From: Cycas panzhihuaensis
Lineage: Eukaryota; Cycadophyta
Assembly (NCBI GenBank): GCA_023213395.1
Contig: CM041465.1
Coordinates: 79,305,741 to 79,369,740 of the forward strand
Length of the DNA: 64,000 nt
Direction: 5' to 3'
The position numbers and the translations under genes were made by a program. The notes beneath the pieces were generated by a model, which saw only the letters and a list, made by a program, of their open reading frames with translations, had not been told where the DNA came from and did not search any database. Below, piece after piece: positions 21,256-30,467 of this stretch; position 1 is the stretch's first letter, and each line of letters begins with the position of its first letter.

Positions 21256-21442
21256 ACATCTCGAGACTCTTAGAATATTTATTTTAAAAAGATATTGAAA
21301 GGGAGTAGGGAGGCAAGCAACAAATGGCATTTGAAGTTTTGAAGAAGGCAATGGCAATAACACCCATTTTACAATTCCCTGGCTAGAATAAAATATTTCA
21401 TGTCCATGTAGATGTTTTTCAATTTGTAATTGGGTGGGTGTT
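21256..21442 (+). pseudogene. RNase H of C, first piece
   Basis: After B the C polyprotein continues with EDISRLLEYLF, MAFEVLKKAMAITPILQFPG and FHVHVDVFQFVIGWV. The last is the RNase H strand carrying the first catalytic Asp (family pattern F.V..DAS..AIG..L). The reading breaks at GWV where the copia element L begins, and resumes at 36486 with LAQLKEEN, the next RNase H residues. Stops are present. The split falls inside one codon series, with the duplicated target bases GTGTT/ATGTT on the two sides. Confidence 0.85.
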
Positions 21443-21806
21443 TGTTATAGTAAGCCATGCAATGGAGATCAATAATTCAATAATTCAAAGGATAACTTAT
21501 CAAACATTAGAAATCGATCCCAAATTTGATAAAATCTCATATCAATAAATGTCTCACATTACAAAATTCTCTCTCTAGTCCTTACTCTTCACTCTGACTC
21601 CTACATGTTTACAAATGAACTATAAGTAATTAAATACAATGTTGGATAGAATAATAATCCTACCTAATATGACATAAGAGTCGCAACCCCCATTGACTCA
21701 TCACTTCACATAACATAAAATAATCCTAACTCTAATATGATACAAATATTAAATGGAGGCTCATAACCTAAAGTTATAAGTGCAAAATAAGCATTAATAC
21801 TTAACA
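21443..21806 (-). repeat. 3' LTR of L
   Basis: Direct repeat of 36118-36480, 364 bp, TG...CA termini. The purine tract follows at 21807-21816 (minus strand AAGAGGAAA). Confidence 0.93.
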
Positions 21807-21815
21807 TTTCCTCTT

Positions 21816-22470
21816 AATGTTTATTTCATTTTTCCTGACACCTAAACCATCCTTGAGAGTTTGGAATTTGTCACATGCCAGTGGTTTGGTGAAGATGTTA
21901 GCCATTTGTTCTTCTATTGGCTTGTACACCATCTCAATCATACCTTTTTTAATCAACTCTTGAATAAAGTGATGGTGCACCTCAATATGCTTGGTGTGAG
22001 CATGGAACACAAGATTTTTTCCAATCTTCAATGTATTCAGATTGCCACGGTATAAGATAGTTGGTTCTAATTATTGTAGTCCCATGTCCTCTAGAATCTA
22101 ACATAACCAAATGGCTTCTATAGTTGCTACAATTGTAGCCTTGTACTTTGCTTCAATAGAGGATAAAGCAACATTTGATTGTTTTTGTTGCTCCATATGA
22201 TGGTAGCTAAACCCAAACTAAAATAATACCCAAAAGTTGACCTTCTGCTATCTGCATATCTGGCCTAATTAGAATCTATGAATTTTCTCAATTGAAACTA
22301 TAATTATGCTGGAATTTAAGTACACAGTGAATTATCCCTTTCAAATATTTGATGATCCTTTTTACAACTTTCCAGTGACTATTTTGGCATTGTCATAAAC
22401 CTGGACATTATTCCAATCACAAAAGATATATTAGGTCTAGTGGTAATTAGGTATATTGGACTTCCCACCA
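21816..22470 (-). pseudogene. copia RNase H of L
   Basis: The C-terminal copia RNase H reads, on the minus strand, MEDVGTDVDSTLYR then LVGSPIYLITTRPNISF (the SLIYL.TRPDI block near 22400-22470) and SRFMTMP. Later come a weak Y.DSD-type region near 22250 (RYADSRRSTFGYYFSLG) and the end block GKNLVFHAHTKHIEVHHHFI near 21960-22020, matching N..HH..TKHI.V..H.(I/F), followed by KPIEEQMANIFTKPL (A.I.TK.L signature). Several stops and frameshifts are present. It is followed by the purine tract and 3' LTR. Confidence 0.85.
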
Positions 22471-23700
22471 ATTACCTATATAATGTAGAATCAACATCTG
22501 TTCCAACATCTTCCATTGTCAATCTAGAACTTGTCTCCATGGGGATAGGCACAAGTTTACAATCATCCATTCTAAATTTCTTCAGAATTTTCCTAAGTAT
22601 ACTTTGCTTGTGAGATGAAGACATGCTCAAGCCTTTGCCATACTTCTGCTCCAAGGAACTAGTGTAGAATCCCCAAATCTATCATCTCAAAGCAATTACT
22701 AAGATTTGCCTTCAATCATGATATCATATGGATATCGTTACCTGTGATCAATAGATCATCAACATGCAACACCACAAACATATTTTTATCATTCTTTGCT
22801 TTGATGTATAGGTTTGAGTTAGTTGGAGATCTTCGAAACCCATTCTTTTTAAAGTACTGATCAATTTTTCATACTAGACTCTAGGAGCCTATTTCAAGGC
22901 ATACAAGGCCTTCCTGAGCTAGCATGCCAAGTGCTCATGACCTTTTTCAATAAATCCAAGTGGTTGCTCCATATAAATTTCTTTGTTTAAATCCCCATTT
23001 AGAAATTCACTTTTTACATTCATCTGATATAGTTTCCAATTGAATTATGTATCTATTACCATAATGAGACGAATGGAAGAGTGAATGTTTCTTGGTAGTC
23101 GATCCCTTCTTGTTGCTTGAAGCCTTTCTTAATAAGTTGTGCCCTGCATCTGTTTACAGATCCATCAAATTTGAACTTGGTTTTGTAGATCCAATTGCTT
23201 TCTTACCATCAGGCAATTCTACCAAATTCCATGTGTGGTTTTTCCGATTCTCTTGGATTTCTCCATAGCAACATACCACTTCTTCTCTTTAAGTGCTTCT
23301 TCAACTATAAATGGTTAATCTGCATCTAATACATGTGCCATAAGAGCCATGTTTACATGTTTAAAGGGCCGCATTTTCTATTTTCACTTTCCCTTAGAAT
23401 CAGTTAACATTTTCTCAATATTCTCCATGGTTTTTAAATACCATTTTGGAAGCTTCTTCTTTGAAGATGAGGGTAATGTATTAGATAGTTTCTTTGGCTT
23501 AGGCTTCGACTTTGACTCCATCTTCAACTTTTGTTCAAAATCAGCTTCTAGAAATTGGAAGGATTCCAATTTTGTTGCTTCACCAATTTCAAATGGCTCA
23601 TACTTTGGTTGGACAATGTCATGTGAAGAAATGTGTTTAGACGGCTCCTCAACCTAGTCCTCAACATCAGTTGAACCAACATTCTAAGTCTCATCTTTCT
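22471..23700 (-). pseudogene. copia reverse transcriptase of L
   Basis: On the minus strand it opens with a basic linker (KSKPKPKKLSNTLPSSSKKK near 23470-23520) and continues to LKEKKWYVAMEK and KTTHGIW (family KNGTWEL). Then YQMNVKSEFLNGDLNKEIYM near 22990-23050 (the DVK.AFLNG.L.E..YM block), GFIEKGHEHLACXLRKALYALK near 22890-22950, and the polymerase box remnant near 22740-22760 (LMIY, from YVDDLI). A clean piece at 22472-22654 reads MEQKYGKGLSMSSSHKQSIL and RMDDCKLVPIPMETSSRLT, the end of copia RT. Stops are numerous. Confidence 0.82.
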
Positions 23701-24040
23701 AAAAAATTACATCATGAGTTGTGTGAAATTTTTGATTTGACAACTCATGTACTCTACAAGCTTTGCTTTCCTCAAACTATCCAATAAGGATGCACTTTAT
23801 TCTTTTATCATCCAACTTTCATCATTTCTCCTTGGGAATATGCACGTATGTTGTACACCTAAAAATTTTGAAATGACTTACAGTTGGTTTCCTACCTAAC
23901 CAAGCCTCTTCAGGTATCATGTTTCTAACAACACTTGTAGCACTTATATCTGTAAAAAATGAAACTATATTAACAACTTTTGCCCATAAGAAATATGTTA
24001 CATCCTTGCCTCACATCATGGCTTTGGCTTTTTCCAACCA
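23701..24040 (-). pseudogene. copia integrase C-terminal part of L
   Basis: This follows the solo LTR. The minus strand reads KTLVEKAKAMM, DVTYFLWAKVVNIVSFF, SVVRNMIPEEAWLGRKPTVS and HFKIFRCTTYVHIPKE. These are the standard blocks after the catalytic Glu of copia integrase (family RTLVEMARSML, FWAEAVNTA.Y, TPEEAWSG.KPSVSH.R.FGC). The piece joins directly to the part at 24535-24865 once the solo LTR is removed. One stop lies after KAMM. Confidence 0.85.
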
Positions 24041-24044
24041 AAGT

Positions 24045-24529
24045 TTTAGTGATGGCAGACAGATTTCTTGGGAAGAAAAAGATAAAACAGAGCAAATATA
24101 TGCAACATATATACCCTCTATTGATCTATGTATAAATAAACAAGATATACTATTCCTAAATGCCAAAAATATATGATAATATTAAATACAACTTACATAG
24201 ATATCGCTTATGGAAATTCTCCTCCTTGAGGCGAGGTTCCCTCCATAATAATTGCAGCTCTAAGGCCAAAATTATGGCAGCCAATAACACTTCTGAATGA
24301 TGCCTTAAAGTTGCCCATCTTCCACTTTAAATAGGTGCTCATTTAATCATGATAGAAGTTGCCTAGAAATAAACATAATAAGCGACAATTCTGTCTTGGA
24401 AGTTGGCCAGAACTGGTATGTGAAGTCGATTGGAATGTATATATAAAATATTGTATTTAATCTTACTTTTGAGGTCGGATTTCCTGCCTTGTTGGAGGTC
24501 GACCAAACTAAATATTTAGGGTTGCTACA
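24045..24529 (-). repeat. solo LTR (chromovirus-like) inside L
   Basis: A 485-bp block ends GTTGCTACA and starts TTTAGTGATGG (TG changed to TT). It is flanked by exact 5-bp duplications AAAGT at 24040-24044 and 24530-24534. It contains CCTTGAGGCGAGGTTCCCTCC near 24220, the U5-type segment seen in the LTRs of I (59.7 kb) and, inverted, B. There is no primer site and no internal region, so this is an LTR left after recombination between two LTRs. L integrase reads on across it. Confidence 0.85.
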
Positions 24530-24532
24530 AAA

Positions 24533-24606
24533 GTTCTATTCATCTGTTCAACAACTCCATTTTGCTAAGGTTCTATTCATCTATTCAACAACTCCATTTT
24601 GCTAAG
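24533..24606 (-). repeat. 37-bp tandem duplication in the L integrase
   Basis: Two adjacent copies (24533-24569, 24570-24606), identical but for one base, encode the QNGVVEQMNRT block twice and shift the frame. This is the integrase motif that contains the catalytic Glu. Confidence 0.9.
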
Positions 24607-24865
24607 GTGTATAGCCAATAGCAAACTGCCTTATAATCCCATGATTCTTGCAAAATTGTGTGAATTCATTTGAAGTGTATTCTCCGCCATTGTCAATTCA
24701 TAAGACCTTAATCTTGTGACCAATTTCATTTTCCACCAACTCCTTGAACTATTTGAAGCAAGTGAAGGCTTGCAATTTTTCCTTCAATAGAAAAATGCAG
24801 ACTTTTCGTGAAAATTTGTCAATGAAAGTGATAAAATATCTCACTCCACCTAGCGAGATGATAGA
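24607..24865 (-). pseudogene. copia integrase catalytic core of L
   Basis: Between the insertion point of M and the 37-bp duplication the minus strand reads MSIISLGGVRYFITFIDKFS, then VCIFLLKEKLQAFTCFKQFK, VLXIDNGGEYTSNEFTQFCK (second catalytic Asp in the DNGGEY block near 24690-24710), NHGIIRQFAIGYTP and QNGVVE (catalytic Glu). The first catalytic Asp (D in LVHLDIYGPM) is on the far side of M at 32463-32510. The frame is mostly open, with occasional stops. Confidence 0.88.
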
Positions 24866-24870
24866 CATTG

Positions 24871-25165
24871 TGAAAAAAGTGGATCTATCCTTCATCTCCA
24901 TGTACTAAACACAAAGGCAAATGTGGGAGCAAGAGAGACTTGAGAGAGAGAGTAGCTCTGACAAAATTGGGAGGTAAGAATGAGCCTCCTCCATTGAGAT
25001 TTTACTTTTATATTGAGAGAGAGAGCATTAGAGTTAGGTGAAATAAAATTACACATAACACACATGAAAATGCATTTCACTTAAGTGATCTAATTTAAAG
25101 TTCACTTAAGACCCTTTTAGGAATAATCAACTAATGTAATGACCTTATGACATTAACCCATTACA
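24871..25165 (-). repeat. 3' LTR of M
   Basis: Direct repeat of 32177-32462; 295 bp; bordered by purine tract ATCTCCCCCTT (plus strand) at 25166-25176. It contains a GAGAGAGAGA run near 24940 and 25015. Confidence 0.95.
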
Positions 25166-25176
25166 ATCTCCCCCTT

Positions 25177-25612
25177 AATGGTAGAAGGTCATTTCATCTT
25201 TATTCTATCCTATGAGGTCTTCATTTGAGCCTCTTAACCACTATGACACTTTTGTGGGAAACCCTCATGGGGAAGAAAATCCACAGACTTTTTAATCTAC
25301 TAACCTAGCTTAAGTGACTCTTTAAATAAAGCCAGATAGCTAATAGATTTTGTAGCTAAAATCTTCTGAGTCTCCATATACATTTGGTCATCCCCCATGC
25401 CCTTTTGGGTTTCCATAGGTTCCAATTTTCCAAAATAATACAACCCTTATCCTTTCATGTCCACAAGAAGTTTTCATGAATGGGATAGAGTAGAGACTTA
25501 CTCTTATCCTTTTGTGCCCATAAGGAGTTTTCACGAATGAAACAGAGTATAATGGTCCTATTGTTATCTCCTTCAATCAGTTGGAAATGGAGGACCTAAG
25601 GCCAAGTTACCT
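25177..25612 (-). other. 3' untranslated region of M
   Basis: Non-coding sequence lies between the RNase H end and the purine tract. It carries two diverged copies of a CCTTTTGTGCCCATAAGGAGTTTTC-like segment near 25395-25425, 25455-25480 and 25517-25540, suggesting a small internal repeat. No other feature was seen. Confidence 0.5.
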
Positions 25613-26299
25613 TCAGGACTGTTCAAACTTCACCCTCTGTAGTGGTTTGGTGAAGATATCGGCCACTTGATCTGTTGTAGGGCAGTACTCTAATTGAATT
25701 GTGCCATCATGAACTAGTTCTCTAATCTTATGGACTTTTGTACTTATATGTTTGGTACAATCATGAAATACAGGATTTTTAGCCATCTGGATTGTACATT
25801 GATTATCTATATATAGGCTGGCAGGACTTGTTTGGGTGACATTTAATGTATTCAACAATTTTCTAAGCCATATCACCTCCTTGCTTGTTTCAGAAGTAGC
25901 AATATATTCAGCTTCGGTAGTTGAGTCTGCAACTATCTTCTGCCTTCTAGATCTCCATGATATTGGTGATGTTCCAAGAAATGTTGTATACCCGGATGTG
26001 GATCTTCCTATGTCTTCATCTCCAACAAAGTCTAAGTCTGTATATGTATAAAGTTTGAATTTTTCATTAGGTTCATATAGCAGACCATATTTGCTGGTCG
26101 TCTTTAGGTACCTCAACACTTGTATTACAGCCTTCCAATGATTCTGCTTAGGATTTGTCATGAATCTTGCAAGAATGTTGACATAGTGTGTAATATCTAG
26201 TCTTGTGTTGGTAGTAAGTTGCCTGTAGAGTGTTGCGTTTGCCTCCCTAGTGTCACTATCAGCTGAGAGTTTAACATTAGGTTCCATAGGTGTAGCCAC
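25613..26299 (-). pseudogene. copia RNase H of M (open frame)
   Basis: A 228-codon open reading covers the whole copia RNase H. It has YRQLTTNTRLDITHYVNILA (the SLIYL...RPDI counterpart), HWKAVIQVLRYLKTTSKYGL, YTDLDFVGDEDIGRSTSGYT (family Y.DSDWAG..D.R.STSGY; the second Asp position is kept), PISWRSRRQKIVADSTTEAE (S.EAEY with catalytic acidic residues), EVIWLRKLL, and IDNQCTIQMAKNPVFHDCTK with TKPLQ at the end. It is continuous with RT upstream, separated by one stop at about 26300. Once made as part of Gag-Pol, this domain degrades template RNA. Confidence 0.92.
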
Positions 26300-26302
26300 T
26301 GG

Positions 26303-27049
26303 TCAGGCATCTTCCAACTGAAACTTTATCAGAAAATTGTTGATATATTTTTCTTGGGAGAGAGATTTTGTATTCTTTTGAGTTACTTCAATTCCTAAGT
26401 AATATTTCATCAACTCGAGGTCAGATAATTCAAAAATTTTAACAAGGTCCTTCTTCAACTGGCTGATTATCCGTTCACTATTCCCCATTATTAACATATC
26501 ATCCACAAAGATTAAGAGGTAAGTGACTTTATCATTTTGGCGCTTTATGAATAGTGTTGCATCAATATCTTGATAGTCGCAAACCTCATATCTGAGTTGC
26601 CTCATTCTTTCAGACAACTTGGTAAACCAAGTACAGGAGGCTTGTTTTAAGCCATACAAGGAGTTCCTGAGCCTGCAAACCTTATGCTCTTAATCGACAA
26701 TCTCATATCCTTCTGGCTGAGCGATGTAAATTTCTTCTTTAAGCTCCCCGTTAAGAAATATGGTCTTAACATCAAGCTAGTGGATTTTCCAACCCTATTG
26801 AGCAGCCAAGGCTATAAGAGTTTTGATTGTAGGCCACTTGGTTGTAGGAGCAAAGATTTCAGTGTAGTCAATGCCTTCTCTTTGTGTGAATCCTTTTGCT
26901 ACCAACCTCGCCTTGTGATTTTCCAAGGTGCCATCTGACCTATACTTATTTTTGAACACCCATTTGTTTCGAACTACATTTCTTCCAAGTGGTAGACTGA
27001 CAAGCTCCCATGTACCGTTCTTAATAGGAAATTGGTGCTCTTTATTCAT
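26303..27049 (-). pseudogene. copia reverse transcriptase of M
   Basis: Two open pieces (26795-27049 and 26303-26659) are joined by a short disturbed stretch. Blocks: FPIKNGTWELVSLPLGRNVV, RNKWVFKNKYRSDGTLENHK, ARLVAKGFTQREGIDYTEIF, LDVKTIFLNGELKEEIYIAQ, MYGLKQASCTWF, and the catalytic box YLLIFVDDMLIMG near 26490-26530 with both Asp intact. It ends with MKYYLGIEVTQ and LSQEKYINNFLIKF. This is a near-complete copia RT with two or three disabling stops. Confidence 0.92.
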
Positions 27050-27059
27050 GGCATTTCTC

Positions 27060-28460
27060 CAAGTTGCATGCTTTACAGCTTCTTGGTACGTTAGGGGCTC
27101 TTCATTGAGAGCAAGGTGCAGTTATGTTGGTTCAAGCTCAATGGTAAGTGATTCATGCATCCTTGCTCTATGGGCACTTCTAGTGCTAGTTTTGCCTACC
27201 TCATCTAGTCACATGTCCTTCTGTAGCTGGTAGGCTTCACGAAAACCTCGAGTTGGGAATGAGGTTTTCATTTCCGCAACCTCTTGGCCTTCATTTTGAT
27301 CCTGAAATGGATCATGTGAAATGTTTGGCACAAAGGAAGTTAATGATGTTGGAGAAGATGGGCTAGCCAGTGATGTTGGAGAAGGTGGTCCTTCTGCTAT
27401 GGCTTTGCCTTTGTCAACTTGGTTGTTCTCAAATGATGGTGTTGGATGTGCACACATTGGTTGAGAGTCACAGCTTGTATCCTCTGGGGCTTTATTGTCA
27501 AATTCCAAGATTTTGAGCAACTGTCGATCATCTCCCCCCCTAAATTTTGGAATCTGGACATCAAATTCAGTAGCATCATTAAATTGGTAGGAAGGCGTCT
27601 TGGAGTCAAGTTTGAGAAATTGATCTTCAATCTCCACAAAGATAACATCTCTAGTGATGATTATTTTATGTTGTGAAGGTAGAAAAACCTTGTATCCCTT
27701 TTTATCCATAGGGTATTTGACAAAGATGCCTTTAAAGGCTCTATCTTGAAGCTTGTTTCTGTGTTCCTCCAAAATGTAAGCATAACAAGTAGAGCTAAAA
27801 ATTTTGAAGTAGGAGATAGAGGGGGTTTGTCCGTACCACATTTCATGTGGAGAGGGGCCAAGCTTGGAGGGACTGACAGTGTTGATACAATACACGATAC
27901 CCGTATAGCCTCAAATTTCAAAGATAGACAGGGACATTCTTGTATACTAGCATAGCACAAGCCATGTTCATAATGGTCCTATTCATGTTCTCGTCAACTC
28001 CATTTTGCTAGGGTGTACCTGCAACAGTGGTCTGATGTTTGATCCCATGGTGACGTAGGAATGATTCAAACTCATTGGAGGTGTACTTGCCACCATTGTC
28101 AATCCTAAGTATTTTGATCTTGAATCCAGATTCATTTTCCACACGGACCTTGAAACCTTGAAATATAGAAAAAGCTTCATTTTTCATTGCAAGAAAAGCA
28201 ACCTATACTTTCTTGGTAAAATCATCAATGAAAGTAATGTAGTACCACTTCTGTTTAAGAGAAGGGATGGGCATAGGACTGCATGTACCTAAGTGTACAA
28301 GCTGTAAAGGTTGACTAGATTTCCACTGACTACGAGGAAAGGGTTGTCTTTGAGATTTGGCAATGATACATGCTTCACATTTGAAGGCCTTAGAGGAGAG
28401 CATGCCATGCACTTGATCTGTTGTAGGGCAGTACTCCAATTGAGTTGTGCCATAGGGCCT
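27060..28460 (-). pseudogene. copia integrase of M
   Basis: The zinc-finger end reads AFKCEACIIAKSQRQPFP near 28330-28385. The core follows with LQLVHLGTCSPMP (the usual LVHSD Asp is changed to G), YYITFIDDFTKKV, LRIDNGGKYTSNEFESFL near 28085-28130 (second Asp kept, GGEY changed to GGKY) and QNGVDENMNRTIMNMACAML (Glu block) near 28000. The C-terminal part is open from 27895 to 27209, with LGPSPHEMWYGQTPSISYFK and KLQDRAFKGIFVKYPMDKKG. The segment 28411-28453 is foreign to this domain (see the finding on template switching). Confidence 0.9.
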
Positions 28461-29184
28461 CTTGGAACAACTTTTGAGGAGTCAAGGTTGTGGTAAAAGC
28501 AGAGTCATCATCAACATAGTTAGCTTCAGAGGATGGTGAGCCAGTTAGGCGAAAAAGTTTGCCATCAAGAATTCTGATCATAACCACAGCATTTGAAGGA
28601 GGGTGAATAATACAGAGAGTTTGATTATTTACAGTTACACTCAGATCAAATCCACGAGAGACAAGGGTGGACAGGGAGAGAAGGTTCTACTTCAGAGCAG
28701 GAATATATAAAATATCAACAAGGGTAAAATCTGGAAGGCCTGGGAGTTTTAGGCAAACAGTTCCAAGTCCTTCAACTGACTGAGATGATTTGTTGGCCAT
28801 GTGTACAACACTGCGAACTTTAGAGTCAAAATCCTGAAAGAACTGGCGATGACAAGTCATATGTTGTCTTGCTCTAGTATCCATGATCCAAGATGAAGTA
28901 TTTGAGGTGGCACTATTTGCAACTCCAAGTGGTGAAGGCAAAAGTGAATAAGCATAGCCATAATAAGCCTCAATATATTTAGTGGATCTATCAACAATAT
29001 TTGATGAAGTGGTCCCAATTCTTTGAAGGGGTGCATGAGCAAATTGCGTTCCACCAAAAGCATCTTCAAAAAAAGTATTATCAACATTATGTGCACCATG
29101 GCGCTCTTGATAGCTCGGTAGTTTGTTGGTGGCAGTTATGCAATTTTTAACATAGTGTCCTTTTCTATGACACCTTTGGCACAC
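28461..29184 (-). pseudogene. gag knuckle, protease and pre-integrase region of M
   Basis: The frame 29184-28687 opens with a canonical CCHC knuckle CQRCHRKGHYVKNC. It then runs through a linker to the copia protease: SSWIMDTRARQHMTCHRQFF near 28830-28900, where the usual D-S-G-A active site reads D-T-R-A, then VVHMANKSSQSVEGLGTVCL and FTLVDILYIPALK. The GAG-pre-integrase region follows (28687-28461) with HPPSNAVVMIRILDGKLFRL and ALWHNSIG. The catalytic Asp is kept but Gly is replaced by Arg. Confidence 0.88.
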
Positions 29185-30038
29185 AATTATTTGATTTCCA
29201 GTCCCATAAGAAGTATTGGGCTGGTTGGATTATCTCTGATTGTTGGATCTGGGTCCAAGTTGATTATTTTGGCCTTGATCTTGAGATTGTTTTTGTTGAA
29301 GTTAAAGAGCTTGTTGACCATGAGGACGTTGTCCTTGTTGTCTACCTCTGCCTATTCCGTGAGAATTACCATGTCTGTAAAAGAATTGAACTTGATTTTT
29401 GGTATAAAAAAGATCTTCTTCCACTTCAAAAGCAGCATCGACAGATCCAATGTAGTGGCAAAGTTGGTATCAAAGGTCTTATCAAATTCGATGAACTTAT
29501 CAACAAGAGCCTCAAAGTTTAAAGTCTTCAAGGTGCCACTAGATTGAAGACTTCCTAGTAGATTTTTATAACCTGGGATATGGAGACATGACTGAATCAA
29601 GAAAGCCCATGTAATGCATTGAGTCTTGAAATCTTTATCGATGACTTGCTTGATTGAACAAAGGAGATTGATTGTCTCACTTGCGTGTCCTTTCTGCATT
29701 TTCAATTTGTTCATCTTTAGCACTAAGTGAACAAATTCTAAGTCTAATTTAGTGTCAAAGTTCTTCTTGAGAACTTCAAGAACTTTCCATGCTATATCAT
29801 GTACGACTTTATCAATGAGATTATGCAGGGAATAATTAGTGATAAGAAGTATCCCTACATGGATTTTATCATCATCAAGTTCCCATTGGTATTTGGCTGC
29901 AGCTTCAATGGGAGCAGTTGGAGCAGTTCCTACAGAAGCAGCTGTGGTAGCTATAGCAGGAACAAATGGTGTAAGTTGCAAGTGATCTCTCCAAAGACCT
30001 TCATACTTTGCAGCATTTCTAACACCAGTGAGCCACAT
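29185..30038 (-). pseudogene. copia gag of M
   Basis: The open piece 30038-29352 carries the copia Gag (UBN2-type) domain: AKYEGLWRDHLQL, Ala/Pro-rich insert, YQWELDDDKIHVGILLITNY, VVHDIAWKVLEVLKKNFDTK, LKMQKGHASETINLLCSIKQ and FEALVDKFIEFDKTFD. A His/Gln-rich, basic linker (29350-29185) leads to the zinc knuckle. The start is upstream of 30038 and not resolved. It packages element RNA in the particle. It is one of the better preserved Gag genes in the window. Confidence 0.85.
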
Positions 30039-30261
30039 GTCCCAATTTTTTTCCCTTTAAGAATGCAGTTCACATTTTGCTTGAACTATGAAGACATGGT
30101 GTCTTTTAAGAAGGGAAGAAATGAACAAGGGACTATAAAAGTGATGGAAATAAATTATCAATTATTATTTACAAATGGGAGATATAATGAAGCAATGTAG
30201 CAGAAGGAAGAAGAAGTGAGAATGGTTGCTCAAAGATGAAGGGAGCAACTTAGAGAAAAGT

Positions 30262-30467
30262 CACTAACACTTGTGACAAATATTAACCTGGCGCAACAGG
30301 AATATGAGAAGCACCATGATTAAAATTGGCCACTAACATTTGTGGCAAATATTAACCTGATGAAATAGGATTATGAGAAGCACTATGATGAAAATTGGCC
30401 ACTAACACTTGTGGCAAATATTAACCTGATGCAACAGGAATATGAGAAGCACTATGACTGTGATTAC
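30262..30467. repeat. 3 x 69-bp tandem repeat in the leader of M
   Basis: Units begin at 30262, 30331 and 30400 with CACTAACAYTTGTGRCAAAT and continue through TTAACCTGATGCAACAGG-like sequence. Copies differ by a few bases each. They lie just upstream of gag in element orientation. Confidence 0.92.

Noticed and set aside
29155-29547. 130-codon open frame on the plus strand
   Set aside because: Antisense shadow of the gag of M.
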